Of a stretch of 64,000 nt of DNA, positions 54,302 through 62,953 are shown piece after piece. Numbering within the stretch: the stretch's first letter is position 1; every line of letters starts with the position of its first letter. Source of the DNA: Mesorhizobium sp. (GTDB taxonomy: Bacteria > Pseudomonadota > Alphaproteobacteria > Rhizobiales > Rhizobiaceae); assembly GCF_017306545.1 (NCBI RefSeq), contig NZ_JAFKID010000017.1:62001-126000 (forward strand), written 5' to 3'. Below the pieces are notes generated by a model, which was not told the origin of the DNA, made no database searches, and saw nothing but the letters and a program-made list of their open reading frames with translations. The translations under genes were made by a program, and so were the position numbers.

Positions 54302-56635
54302 ATGCGCATTGTCTGCATCGGCGGCGGGCCGGCCGGCCTCTACTTCGCCCTCCTGATGAAGAAGCAGAATCCGGCTCACCATGTCACCGTGGTCGAACGC
54401 AACCGCCCCTTCGACACCTTCGGCTGGGGCGTGGTGTTCTCCGACGCCACCATGCAGTCGATGCGCCAGTGGGACCCGGCGACGGCAGCCACCATCGAGG
54501 ACGCCTTCAACCACTGGGACGACATCGAACTGGTGTTCAAGGGCCGCAAGATCCGCACCACCGGCCACGGCTTCGTCGGCATCGGCCGCAAGAAGATGCT
54601 GAACATCTTGCAGGAGCGCTGCCTCGAACTCGGCGTGGAACTGGTGTTCGAGCGCGAGGTGCAGGACGACGGCGAATTCCCCGAGGCCGACCTCATCATC
54701 TCCTCCGACGGCGTCAATTCCCGCATCCGGGCGAAATACGCGGAAATCTTCAAGCCCGACATGCTGATGCGGCCGAACCGTTTCATCTGGCTCGGCACCG
54801 AGAAGCGCTTCGACGCCTTCACCTTCGACTTCCAGCGGACCGAGCACGGCTGGTTCCAGGCGCACATCTACCGCTTCGACGACAAGACCTCGACCTTCAT
54901 CGTCGAGACGACCGACGAAGTGTTCAAGGCGCACGGCATCGACAAGATGGACCAGGACCAGTCCATCGCGTTCTGCGAAAAGCTGTTCGCCGACACCCTC
55001 GGCGGCCATTCGCTGATGAGCAATGCGCGCCATCTGCGCGGCTCGGCCTGGCTGAATTTCGGCCGGCTGATCTGCGAGAAATGGAGCCATTTCAACGGCA
55101 ACAGCCATGTCGTTTTGATGGGCGACAGCGCCCATACCGCGCATTTCGCCATCGGCTCGGGCACCAAACTCGCCATCGACGACGCGATCGAGCTGACCAA
55201 CCAGTTCAATCGTATCGGCCACGGGCGCGAAAACATCCCGGCCGTGCTGGAAGCCTATGAGGAGGTGCGGCGCGTCGACGTCGCCCGCATCCAGAACGCG
55301 GCGCGCAACGCCATGGAATGGTTCGAGGTGGTCGGCCACCGCTATGCCGACACGCTGGAACCGGAACAGTTCATGTATTCCATGCTGACGCGCTCGCAGC
55401 GCATCAGCCACGAGAATCTGCGCCTGCGCGACCCGGTCTGGCTCGAAGGTTACGAGCGCTGGTTCGCCGAGCGCGCCGGCGCGCCCGCCTCGCCGAACGG
55501 CCATCCGGTGCCGCCGATGTTCACGCCCTATTCGGTCCGCGGCCTGAAGCTCGCCAACCGCATCGTCATGTCGCCGATGGCGATGTATTCGGCAACCGAC
55601 GGCGTGCCGGACGACTTCCACCTCGTCCATATCGGCGCCCGCGCCATGGGCGGCGCCGCACTGGTCTTCCCGGAGATGACCTGCGTGTCGCCCGACGCGC
55701 GCATCACCCCTGGTTGCCTCGGCCTGTGGAACGAGGAGCAGAAGGAAGCCTTCCGGCGCATGGTTGCCTTCGTGCACGAGAAGACGCCGGCGAAGATCGG
55801 CATGCAGCTCGGCCATGCCGGCCGCAAGGGCGCCACCAAGGTGGCCTGGGAAGGCACCGACCAGCCGGTCGAGCACGGCGGTTGGCCGCTCGTCTCGGCC
55901 TCGGCCATCCCCTATCTGCCGCATTCGGTCGTGCCGCGCGCGGCGACACGCGAGGACATGGACCGCATCACCGCGGATTTCGTGCGCGCTGCCAAGTGGT
56001 CCGACGAGGTCGGCTTCGACATACTCGAGCTGCATTGCGCGCACGGCTACCTTCTGTCCACCTTCCTGTCGCCGCTGACCAACACGCGCGACGACGAATA
56101 TGGCGGCAGCCACGAGAACCGCGCCCGCTATCCGCTGGAAGTGTTCCGCGCCATCCGCGCCGTGTGGCCGGCCGACAAGCCGATCTCGGTGCGCCTGTCC
56201 ACCAACGACTGGCACGAGGGCGGCAACACGCCGGAGGACGCCGCGATCTTCGCACAGATGTTCAAGGACGCCGGCGCCGACCTGATCGACTGCTCGGCCG
56301 GGCAAGTGGTGAAGGACGAGCATCCGGTCTACGGCCGCATGTGGCAGACGCCGTTCTCGGACAAGATCCGCAACGAGATTCAAGTGCCGACCATCGCCGT
56401 CGGCGCGATCTCCGAGGCCGACCACGCCAATTCGGTCATCGCCGCCGGCCGCGCCGATCTCTGCGCCATCGCCCGCCCGCATCTGGCCGATCCGGCTTTC
56501 GTGCTGCATGAGGCAGCGAAGGTCGGCTACACCGGGCAAGTCTGGCCGAGGCAATATTACGCCGGCCGCGTGCAGTACGAGACGGGGCTGGCCCGCGCCG
56601 CGGCGATGGCCGCTCCACCGGCGGGCAAGGCATGA
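54302..56635 (+). CDS. 2-aminobenzoyl-CoA monooxygenase/reductase (bifunctional flavoprotein)
   Basis: 777 residues in two parts. Residues 1-~395: class A FAD monooxygenase (GGGPAG at 7-12; [20 protein letters not shown] from 274). Residues ~400-770: Old Yellow Enzyme-like FMN reductase ([20 protein letters not shown]; active-site His578 and His581 in [29 protein letters not shown]). This fused layout is that of the Azoarcus evansii enzyme which hydroxylates 2-aminobenzoyl-CoA at C5 and reduces the ring without ring cleavage by a dioxygenase. Such proteins are often labelled salicylyl-CoA 5-hydroxylase; that is the main alternative. It opens the operon and overlaps the SDR gene (ATGA). Confidence 0.92.
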   Translation: MRIVCIGGGPAGLYFALLMKKQNPAHHVTVVERNRPFDTFGWGVVFSDATMQSMRQWDPATAATIEDAFNHWDDIELVFKGRKIRTTGHGFVGIGRKKMLNILQERCLELGVELVFEREVQDDGEFPEADLIISSDGVNSRIRAKYAEIFKPDMLMRPNRFIWLGTEKRFDAFTFDFQRTEHGWFQAHIYRFDDKTSTFIVETTDEVFKAHGIDKMDQDQSIAFCEKLFADTLGGHSLMSNARHLRGSAWLNFGRLICEKWSHFNGNSHVVLMGDSAHTAHFAIGSGTKLAIDDAIELTNQFNRIGHGRENIPAVLEAYEEVRRVDVARIQNAARNAMEWFEVVGHRYADTLEPEQFMYSMLTRSQRISHENLRLRDPVWLEGYERWFAERAGAPASPNGHPVPPMFTPYSVRGLKLANRIVMSPMAMYSATDGVPDDFHLVHIGARAMGGAALVFPEMTCVSPDARITPGCLGLWNEEQKEAFRRMVAFVHEKTPAKIGMQLGHAGRKGATKVAWEGTDQPVEHGGWPLVSASAIPYLPHSVVPRAATREDMDRITADFVRAAKWSDEVGFDILELHCAHGYLLSTFLSPLTNTRDDEYGGSHENRARYPLEVFRAIRAVWPADKPISVRLSTNDWHEGGNTPEDAAIFAQMFKDAGADLIDCSAGQVVKDEHPVYGRMWQTPFSDKIRNEIQVPTIAVGAISEADHANSVIAAGRADLCAIARPHLADPAFVLHEAAKVGYTGQVWPRQYYAGRVQYETGLARAAAMAAPPAGKA

Positions 56636-57414
56636 GCGGGAAAGCGCGCCACGCGCTGGTCAGCGGCGCCGGCAGCGGCATCGGTCGGGCGATCGCCCTG
56701 GCACTGGCGGCGCGCGGCCACGCCGTCAGCCTCGCCGGCCGCCGCGCCGAGCCGCTGGAAGTCGTGCGCAAGGAGATCGAGGCCGCGGGCGGCAAGGCGA
56801 TCGTTCTCGCCGGCTTCGACGTGACCGACGCCGCTTCGGTCGAAACCGGCATCGCCGGCGCCATCGGCCGCTTCGGCGACATCGCCGTGCTGGTGAACTC
56901 GGCCGGCGAAGCGCCGTCCGCACCGTTCGAGAAAACCGATCCGACGTTCTGGAACCGGGTCATCGGCATCAACCTCACCGGCACCTATCTGGTCACGCAG
57001 GCGGCGCTCGCCTCGGTGCGGCGCGCCGGCAGGGGCCGCATCGTCAACGTCGCCAGCACCGCCGGCCTGACCGGCTACGCCTACGTTTCCGCCTATTGCG
57101 CTTCCAAGCACGGCGTCATCGGGCTGACCAGGGCGCTGGCGCTGGAACTGGCACGCACCGACGTCACCGTCAATGCCGTCTGCCCCGGCTTCACCGACAC
57201 GCCGCTGCTCGACGGCGCGGTTGAAACCATTACGGCCAAGACCAGCCGTAGCCCCGACGAGGCGCGCGCGACGCTCGCCAGGGCCAACCCCCAGGGCCGT
57301 CTCGTCAGCCCGCAGGAAGTGGCCGACACCGTGCTCTGGCTCGCCTCGGAAGGGGCAAGTGCGATAACCGGCCAGGCGATCGCGGTCGCCGGCGGCGAAG
57401 TGATGGCAGGCTGA
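56632..57414 (+). CDS. Short-chain dehydrogenase/reductase
   Basis: 260 residues, classical SDR: cofactor loop [16 protein letters not shown] at 9-24, NSAG near 90, catalytic Ser and YCASK near 153, and a C-terminal VAGGEVMAG. Most likely it oxidises or reduces a hydroxy/oxo group on the alicyclic CoA intermediate made by the upstream enzyme; the monooxygenase/reductase product carries a 5-oxo group. Coupled to the upstream gene by ATGA and 14 bases before the cupin gene. Confidence 0.9.
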   Translation: MSGKARHALVSGAGSGIGRAIALALAARGHAVSLAGRRAEPLEVVRKEIEAAGGKAIVLAGFDVTDAASVETGIAGAIGRFGDIAVLVNSAGEAPSAPFEKTDPTFWNRVIGINLTGTYLVTQAALASVRRAGRGRIVNVASTAGLTGYAYVSAYCASKHGVIGLTRALALELARTDVTVNAVCPGFTDTPLLDGAVETITAKTSRSPDEARATLARANPQGRLVSPQEVADTVLWLASEGASAITGQAIAVAGGEVMAG

Positions 57415-57428
57415 AACGGGAGGACGGC

Positions 57429-57890
57429 ATGGCTGGACAAAAAGGCGAACTGGAAAAGGGCATCACGCAGAACGGTGCCGGCTTCGAAGACACGGAATGG
57501 AACATTCTCGGGCAGCGCTATTTCCCCAAGGCGGTTTCGGACTCCGCCTTTGCCTTTGAAACCAACAGCGAACCCGGCCAGTTCGTGCCCGTCCACATTC
57601 ACCCGACGCAGGACGAGTTCATTCTCGTGCAGGAAGGACAGTTGGAGCTGAAGCTCGACGGCCAATGGTTCACCGCCAGGGCCGGCGACCTGGTGCGCAT
57701 GCCGCGCGGTATTCCACACGGCTATTTCAACAAGTCCGACAAGCCGGTGAAGGCGCTGTTCTGGGTTGCGCCGGCCGGCAAGCTCAAGGCCCTCTTCGAA
57801 GGGCTGCACAACCTGACCGACGTCGAGGAAGTGGTACGTCTCTCGGCCGCTCACGACGTCGACTTCCTGCCGCCTTCGGCAAACGACTGA
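57429..57890 (+). CDS. Cupin-domain protein
   Basis: 153 residues. The cupin motif 1 VPVHIHPTQDEFILVQEGQL near residue 56 supplies two His and a Glu for metal binding; motif 2 is near 97 (PRGIPHGYFNKSDKP). Small single-domain cupins can be dioxygenases, isomerases or storage proteins. In this operon it may act on a ring-derived intermediate, for example as isomerase or hydrolase. I have no direct evidence for the reaction. Confidence 0.82.
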   Translation: MAGQKGELEKGITQNGAGFEDTEWNILGQRYFPKAVSDSAFAFETNSEPGQFVPVHIHPTQDEFILVQEGQLELKLDGQWFTARAGDLVRMPRGIPHGYFNKSDKPVKALFWVAPAGKLKALFEGLHNLTDVEEVVRLSAAHDVDFLPPSAND

Positions 57891-57944
57891 AACAGGCGCG
57901 GCCGGCGACCGCCGGCTGCCGCCACGACAAGGGATTCCGCGCGA

Positions 57945-58787
57945 ATGACCAATCCGATTGAGGCCAAGCGTCATCCGTTCAAAGACTTTTCGCCGAAGCA
58001 TTTTCGCTTCGAGACGGATGCGGACGGGCGGGTAGCGACGATCACGCTCAACCGGCCGGAGAAGAAGAACCCGCTCACCTTCGAGAGCTATCAGGAACTC
58101 ACCGACCTGTTCCGCGCGCTGGCGCATGCCAGCGACGTGCGCGCCATCGTGATAACCGGCGCCGGCGGCAATTTCTGCTCGGGCGGCGACGTCTTCGAGA
58201 TCATCGAGCCGCTGACCAAGATGGCGATGCCCGAACTGATGGCCTTCACCCGCATGACCGGCGACCTGGTGCGGCAGATGCGCGCCTGCCCGCAGCCGAT
58301 CATTGCTGCCATCGACGGCATCTGCGCCGGCGCCGGCGCCATCATCGCCATGGCTTCCGATCATCGGCTGGCCACGCCCGAAGCGAAAACCGCCTTCCTG
58401 TTCACCCGCGTCGGGCTCGCGGGCGCCGACATGGGCGCTTGCGGCATCCTTCCGCGCATCATCGGCCAGGGCCGCGCGGCCGAGCTTCTGTTCACCGGAC
58501 GCGTGATGAGCGCGCAAGAGGGCCTTGCCTGGGGCTTCCACAACGCCCTGCACGAGCGCGACGCGCTGCTGCCCGCCGCGCAGAAATTCGCCCGCATGCT
58601 CGCAGACGGCCCATGGTTCGCGCACACGATGACGAAGAAGATGCTCGACCAGGAATGGGCGATGGGCATCGACCAGCTCATCGAATCGGAAGCGCAGGCG
58701 CAGGCCATCTGCATGGCGACCGGCGACTTCCGCCGCGCCTTCGAAGCTTTCGCGGCCAAGGCCAAGCCGGTCTTCGAGGGGAACTGA
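57945..58787 (+). CDS. Enoyl-CoA hydratase/isomerase family protein
   Basis: 280-residue crotonase-fold enzyme with an N-terminal extension of about 20 residues. Oxyanion-hole segments [13 protein letters not shown] near residue 70 and [20 protein letters not shown] near 125 are intact. The usual catalytic Glu pair is partly changed ([12 protein letters not shown] near 163), so the activity may be hydratase, isomerase or ring hydrolase. Ring-opening hydrolases of alicyclic CoA esters belong to the same family. Fourth gene of the operon, three bases before the acyl-CoA dehydrogenase gene. Confidence 0.85.
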   Translation: MTNPIEAKRHPFKDFSPKHFRFETDADGRVATITLNRPEKKNPLTFESYQELTDLFRALAHASDVRAIVITGAGGNFCSGGDVFEIIEPLTKMAMPELMAFTRMTGDLVRQMRACPQPIIAAIDGICAGAGAIIAMASDHRLATPEAKTAFLFTRVGLAGADMGACGILPRIIGQGRAAELLFTGRVMSAQEGLAWGFHNALHERDALLPAAQKFARMLADGPWFAHTMTKKMLDQEWAMGIDQLIESEAQAQAICMATGDFRRAFEAFAAKAKPVFEGN

Positions 58788-58790
58788 ACA

Positions 58791-59984
58791 ATGTCCGACC
58801 ACGCCGCAACAGCCAGACCGCCGAGCCGCGACCATCTCGACTGGCCGTTCTTCGAGGACAGGCACCGCACGCTCACGGCCGACCTGGACGCCTTCATCGC
58901 CAGGGGCGGGTTGGGCAGCATCGACCATGCCGACGCCGACAGCGCCTGCAAGAAGCTGGTCAAGGCGCTGGGCGCCGGCGGCTTTCTGAAAGCCTGCGTA
59001 CCGGCGGCCTACGGCGGCGCGTCGGAGATAATCGACAGCCGCGCGCTCTGCCTGATGCGCGAGACGCTGGCCTATGCCGACGGGCTGGCCGACTTCGCCT
59101 TCGCCATGCAGGGTCTCGGCACCGGCGCCATCAGCCTGTCCGGCTCGGAGGAGCTGAAGCAGCGCATCCTGCCGAAGATCGCCGCCGGCGAGCTGATCTC
59201 GGCCTTCGCGCTGACCGAGCCGGAAGCCGGCTCGGACGTGGCCGCCATGGCGACCACCGCACGCCGCGACGGCGACGCCTATGTGCTCGACGGCGAAAAA
59301 ATCTTCATCTCCAACGGCGGCATCGCCGACGTCTACACCGTCTTCGCCCGCACCGGCGAAGCGCCGGGCACGCGCGGCATTTCCGCTTTCGTCGTCTTCG
59401 CCGACACGCCGGGTTTTTCCATTGCCGAGCGCATCGAGACGATCGCGCCGCATCCGCTGGCGCGCATCCGCTTCGACAATTGCCGCATTCCGGCCTCACA
59501 GCTTCTGGGCGCTCCCGGCGAGGGCTTCAAGATCGCCATGCGCACGCTGGACATCTTCCGCCCGTCGGTTGCTGCGGCGGCGCTCGGCTTCGCGCGGCGC
59601 GCGCTGGACGAAGCGGTCGCCCACGCCAAGGCGCGAAACATGTTCGGCGCCACGCTGGCAGACCTGCCGACGGCGCAGAGCACGCTGGGCGACATGGCGA
59701 CGGCCATCGACGCCGCCGCCCTGCTCGTCGCCCGCGTCGCCTGGCGGCGCGACGTGCAGAAATTGCCGATCACACGCGAGGCGGCCATGGCCAAGCTGAC
59801 GGCGACCGAGAACGCGCAATGGGTCATCGACCAGGCGGTGCAGATGTTCGGCGGGCGCGGCGTGCGCGTCGGCGAGATCACCGAAAAGCTCTACCGCGAG
59901 ATCCGCGCCTTGCGCATCTACGAGGGCGCCACCGAGGTGCAGAAACTCATCATCGGCCGCGAGCTGATGAAGACTGCAAGATAG
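58791..59984 (+). CDS. Acyl-CoA dehydrogenase
   Basis: 397 residues, FAD-dependent. Middle-domain motifs [20 protein letters not shown] near 138 and [20 protein letters not shown] near 168; C-terminal [20 protein letters not shown] and the [19 protein letters not shown] motif, where the Glu of YEG is in the position of the catalytic base. It should introduce a double bond into the ring- or chain-derived CoA ester. Electron acceptor (ETF) genes are not in the window. Confidence 0.92.
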   Translation: MSDHAATARPPSRDHLDWPFFEDRHRTLTADLDAFIARGGLGSIDHADADSACKKLVKALGAGGFLKACVPAAYGGASEIIDSRALCLMRETLAYADGLADFAFAMQGLGTGAISLSGSEELKQRILPKIAAGELISAFALTEPEAGSDVAAMATTARRDGDAYVLDGEKIFISNGGIADVYTVFARTGEAPGTRGISAFVVFADTPGFSIAERIETIAPHPLARIRFDNCRIPASQLLGAPGEGFKIAMRTLDIFRPSVAAAALGFARRALDEAVAHAKARNMFGATLADLPTAQSTLGDMATAIDAAALLVARVAWRRDVQKLPITREAAMAKLTATENAQWVIDQAVQMFGGRGVRVGEITEKLYREIRALRIYEGATEVQKLIIGRELMKTAR

Positions 59985-59993
59985 GAGCCGGCG

Positions 59994-60410
59994 ATGGCGT
60001 TCCGCACCAGCCGGCCATTGCGCTTCGGGGACTGCGACCCGTCCGGCATCGCCTATTTCCCCTCCTACCTGCACCATCTGGTCGGGGTCATGGAGGAGTT
60101 CTTCGGCTCGCTCGGCTTTCCGTGGGACGCCATGATCGCCAAAGACCGTATCGGCCTGCCGACGGTGCGGCTCGACCTCACCTTCGCGTATCCCGGCTTC
60201 CACGGCGACCGGCTCGACTTCGAGCTTGCCGTGCGCAGGGTCGGCCGTTCCTCGCTGGACATGCAGCACCGCATCTCGGCCGCCGGCACGCTTTTGTGGA
60301 GCGCCGACCACCGGATCGTGGCGACGTCCACCGATACGCACAAATCCATCCCCTGGCCGGACGCGCTGCGTGCGGCGCTTGAACGGCATGTGGAGGCGAC
60401 CGATGCTTGA
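59994..60410 (+). CDS. 4-hydroxybenzoyl-CoA-type thioesterase
   Basis: 138-residue hotdog-fold protein with the 4HBT signature RFGDCDPSGIAYFPSYLHHL near residue 10, where Asp16 matches the catalytic Asp of Pseudomonas 4-hydroxybenzoyl-CoA thioesterase. It could release stalled CoA thioesters (for example 2-aminobenzoyl-CoA or a dead-end product) and so protect the CoA pool. Overlaps the Rid-family gene by eight bases. Confidence 0.88.
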   Translation: MAFRTSRPLRFGDCDPSGIAYFPSYLHHLVGVMEEFFGSLGFPWDAMIAKDRIGLPTVRLDLTFAYPGFHGDRLDFELAVRRVGRSSLDMQHRISAAGTLLWSADHRIVATSTDTHKSIPWPDALRAALERHVEATDA

Positions 60411-60798
60411 GTTCCTGCAACCGGAAGGCTGGGCCAAGCCCATCGGCTACGCCAACGGCGTCGCCGCAACCGGGCGCACCATCTTCGTCGGCGGCCAGAT
60501 CGGCTGGAACGGCCAATGCCAGTTCGAGACGGACGATTTCGTCGGCCAGGTGCGGCAGACGTTGGAAAACATCGTCGCCGTGCTCAAGGCCGGCGGCGCC
60601 GAGCCGCAGCACATCACCTCGATGACCTGGTATTTTGTCGACAAGCAGGAATATACGCAAAACCTGCGCGGCATCGGCCAGGCCTATCGCGACACCATCG
60701 GCCGGCACTTCCCGGCCATGGCCGCCGTGCAGGTGGTGGCGCTGATCGAAGACCGCGCCAAGATCGAGATACAGGCCACCGCCGTCGTGCCGGAGTAA
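60403..60798 (+). CDS. Rid-family protein (probable enamine/imine deaminase)
   Basis: 131 residues of the RidA/YjgF fold: GVAATGRTIFVGGQIGWNGQ near residue 20, QVRQTLENIVAVLKAGG near 47, VVALIEDRAKIEIQATAVVP at the end with the Glu seen in several Rid subfamilies. The Arg that binds the substrate carboxylate in RidA is not obvious (residues before the last strand read DRAKIEI), so it may belong to a Rid subgroup with different specificity. In this operon it is well placed to hydrolyse the ring enamine/imine of the 2-amino-cyclohexene-carboxyl-CoA intermediate, releasing ammonia. Confidence 0.85.
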   Translation: MLEFLQPEGWAKPIGYANGVAATGRTIFVGGQIGWNGQCQFETDDFVGQVRQTLENIVAVLKAGGAEPQHITSMTWYFVDKQEYTQNLRGIGQAYRDTIGRHFPAMAAVQVVALIEDRAKIEIQATAVVPE

Positions 60799-60802
60799 GC
60801 CC

Positions 60803-62761
60803 ATGGCGCGCTTCTCGCAGCCCGTGGCGGGCGAAATCCGAAACGGCATGCTCGTCGTGACGATCGACAATCCGCCCGTCAACGCGCTGTCGGCCGAGGT
60901 ACGCGCCGGACTGATGGCCGCGCTCGATCATGCCGAAAGGCACGGCGACATTGCCGGCCTCGCCGTCACCGGCGCCGGCCGCATCTTCATCGGCGGCGCC
61001 GACATCCGCGAATTCGGCAAGCCGCCGGTCGAGCCGCACCTGCCCGATGTGCTCGACCGTATCGAGACTTTCGCCAAGCCGGTGGTCGCCGCCGTCAACG
61101 GCGCCGCGCTCGGCGGCGGCTCGGAGGTCGCGCTCGCCTGCCACGGCCGGATCGCCGGAGAAAAAGCCAGCTTCGGCCTGCCGGAAGTGAAGCTCGGCCT
61201 GATTCCCGGTGCCGGCGGCACGCAGCGCCTGCCGCGCCTCGTCGGCAGAGCCGCCGCCATCGACATGATCGGCTCGGGCCGCAGCGTGAAGCCGGAGGAA
61301 GCCGTGCGTCTCGGCCTCGCCGACAAGATTGCCGCCGATCCCGTCGCGGCGGCGATCGAGCTTGCGCGCGGCATGGCCGGTGCGCCGCTCAGGCGTACCG
61401 GCGCGCTCGCCGTGCCGGCGACAGATACGGCCGCCGTCGAGGCGGCGGCGAAAAAGGTTCTGTCCAAGGCGCGCGGCCAGACGGCACCCGCCGAAGCGGT
61501 GCGTCTGGTCAAGGCCGCGGGCGACTTGAGCCTGAAGGCCGGACTTGCCGAGGAACGCGCGACGTTCCTGCGCCTGCGCGATTCCCGCGAGGCGGCGGCG
61601 TTGCGCCATGTCTTCTTCGCCGAGCGCGCCGCCGGCAAGGTGGAGAAACTCGACGGCGTCGCCCCGCGCGAGGTCAAGACCGTCGGCATCGTCGGCACCG
61701 GCCTGATGGGTGCCGGCATCGCCGTCGCCACGCTGACGGCCGGCTACCGCGTCATCGGCGTCGAGCAAACGGCGGAGGCGGCAGCGGCGGGTGCAAAGCG
61801 CATCGCCGACATGCTCGACAAGACGGTGCAGTCCGGCCGGCTGGCCGCCGCTTCCCGCGACGAGTGCCTCGCCCGGCTCACGGTCGCCGCCGACGCCGGC
61901 GAACTGGCGCCGGCCGACCTCGTCATCGAGGCGGTGTTCGACGACCTCGCCGTCAAGACGGGTCTGTTCCAAAAACTCGACGGCATCGTGCGGCAGGACG
62001 CCATCCTCGCCACCAACACCAGCTACCTGAACCCGGACGAGATCGCGGCGACCACCGCGCATCCCAAGCGCGTCGTCGGCCTGCATTTCTTCTCGCCGGC
62101 CAACATCATGCGGCTGACCGAAGTGGTGGATTGCAAGGCGACCGCGCCGGACGTGCTCGCCACCGCGCTCGCCTTCGCCAAAAAACTCGGCAAGCTGCCG
62201 GTCGTCGCCGGCGTCACCGAAGGCTTCATCGGCAACCGCATCTATTCGGCCTACCGCCGCGAGGCGGAGTTCATGGTCGAGGACGGGGCGGAGCCCGAGG
62301 TCGTCGACGCTGCGCTGGAAGGATACGGCTTCCCGATGGGCATCTTCGCCGTCAACGACATGGCCGGCCTGGAAATCGCCTGGGCGCGGCGCAAGCGGCA
62401 GGCGGCGACGCGCGATCCGAAGGAGCGCTATGTCGAGATCGCCGACCGGCTGTGCGAAGCCGGCCGCTTCGGCCGCAAGAGCGGGCGTGGCTGGTACGAT
62501 TATTCATCCGGCGGCCGCGCCGTCGATCCGGCAGTGACGGCGCTGATCGAGGCGGCGCGCGCCGCCAAGGGGATCGCGCCGCGTAGCTTTTCGGCCGACG
62601 AGATCGTCACGCGACTTCTGAAAGCCATGGCCGACGAAGGCAGGGCGCTGCTTGCCGAGGGCGTCGCCGCGCGCGCTTCCGACATCGACCTTGTGATGAT
62701 CAACGGCTACGGTTTTCCGGCCCACAAGGGCGGGCCGATGTTCGCCGCCGGAATAGTCTGA
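60803..62761 (+). CDS. Bifunctional enoyl-CoA hydratase/3-hydroxyacyl-CoA dehydrogenase, C-terminally short
   Basis: 652 residues. An N-terminal hydratase domain (IFIGGADIREFGKP near 70; LPEVKLGLIPGAGGTQRLPR near 130) is followed by an NAD-binding dehydrogenase domain (VGIVGTGLMGAGIAVATLTA near 295; GLHFFSPANIMRLTEVV near 427) and a C-terminal helical domain (MINGYGFPAHKGGPMFAAGI). FadB/J-like proteins normally continue for roughly 40-50 residues after GGPMF; here a stop comes at once (AAGIV), so the last helices are missing. It may still be active because catalytic residues lie earlier. It catalyses two successive beta-oxidation steps. Last gene of the operon. Confidence 0.9.
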   Translation: MARFSQPVAGEIRNGMLVVTIDNPPVNALSAEVRAGLMAALDHAERHGDIAGLAVTGAGRIFIGGADIREFGKPPVEPHLPDVLDRIETFAKPVVAAVNGAALGGGSEVALACHGRIAGEKASFGLPEVKLGLIPGAGGTQRLPRLVGRAAAIDMIGSGRSVKPEEAVRLGLADKIAADPVAAAIELARGMAGAPLRRTGALAVPATDTAAVEAAAKKVLSKARGQTAPAEAVRLVKAAGDLSLKAGLAEERATFLRLRDSREAAALRHVFFAERAAGKVEKLDGVAPREVKTVGIVGTGLMGAGIAVATLTAGYRVIGVEQTAEAAAAGAKRIADMLDKTVQSGRLAAASRDECLARLTVAADAGELAPADLVIEAVFDDLAVKTGLFQKLDGIVRQDAILATNTSYLNPDEIAATTAHPKRVVGLHFFSPANIMRLTEVVDCKATAPDVLATALAFAKKLGKLPVVAGVTEGFIGNRIYSAYRREAEFMVEDGAEPEVVDAALEGYGFPMGIFAVNDMAGLEIAWARRKRQAATRDPKERYVEIADRLCEAGRFGRKSGRGWYDYSSGGRAVDPAVTALIEAARAAKGIAPRSFSADEIVTRLLKAMADEGRALLAEGVAARASDIDLVMINGYGFPAHKGGPMFAAGIV

Positions 62762-62777
62762 AAGCCAACCTTGAAAA

Positions 62778-62787
62778 CTGTATACTG
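62778..62787. promoter_or_regulatory. CAGTATACAR box 4 (reverse orientation)
   Basis: CTGTATACTG, the reverse complement of CAGTATACAG, 16 bases after the stop of the dehydrogenase gene and 166 bases before the aminotransferase gene. With box 5 it brackets the aminotransferase promoter. Confidence 0.55.
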
Positions 62788-62861
62788 ATTTTTCCGAACT
62801 GCTCCCGGCTTGCCACGTTTCTTCGGGAAATTACGCTGATCGGACACTGTTTCGGCAGAGC

Positions 62862-62873
62862 TTTAGGCTTGAA
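62862..62873. promoter_or_regulatory. TTTANGYTTGAA box 4 (aminotransferase promoter)
   Basis: TTTAGGCTTGAA, immediately followed by a CAGTATACAG box. The order is reversed compared with 51504-51525, where the GntR-type box comes first. Candidate MarR operator. Confidence 0.6.
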
Positions 62874-62883
62874 CAGTATACAG
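62874..62883. promoter_or_regulatory. CAGTATACAR box 5 (aminotransferase promoter)
   Basis: CAGTATACAG abutting the TTTAGGCTTGAA box, 70 bases upstream of the aminotransferase start; box 4 lies 87 bases further upstream in reverse orientation. The pair could support loop formation or dual repression. Confidence 0.6.
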
Positions 62884-62953
62884 TTCTGTGCTTGTCTCGC
62901 TTTGATCACATGCTCAAGGGCGGCCGCCTGTCGCGCCGCAGGCAGGGACAGGA

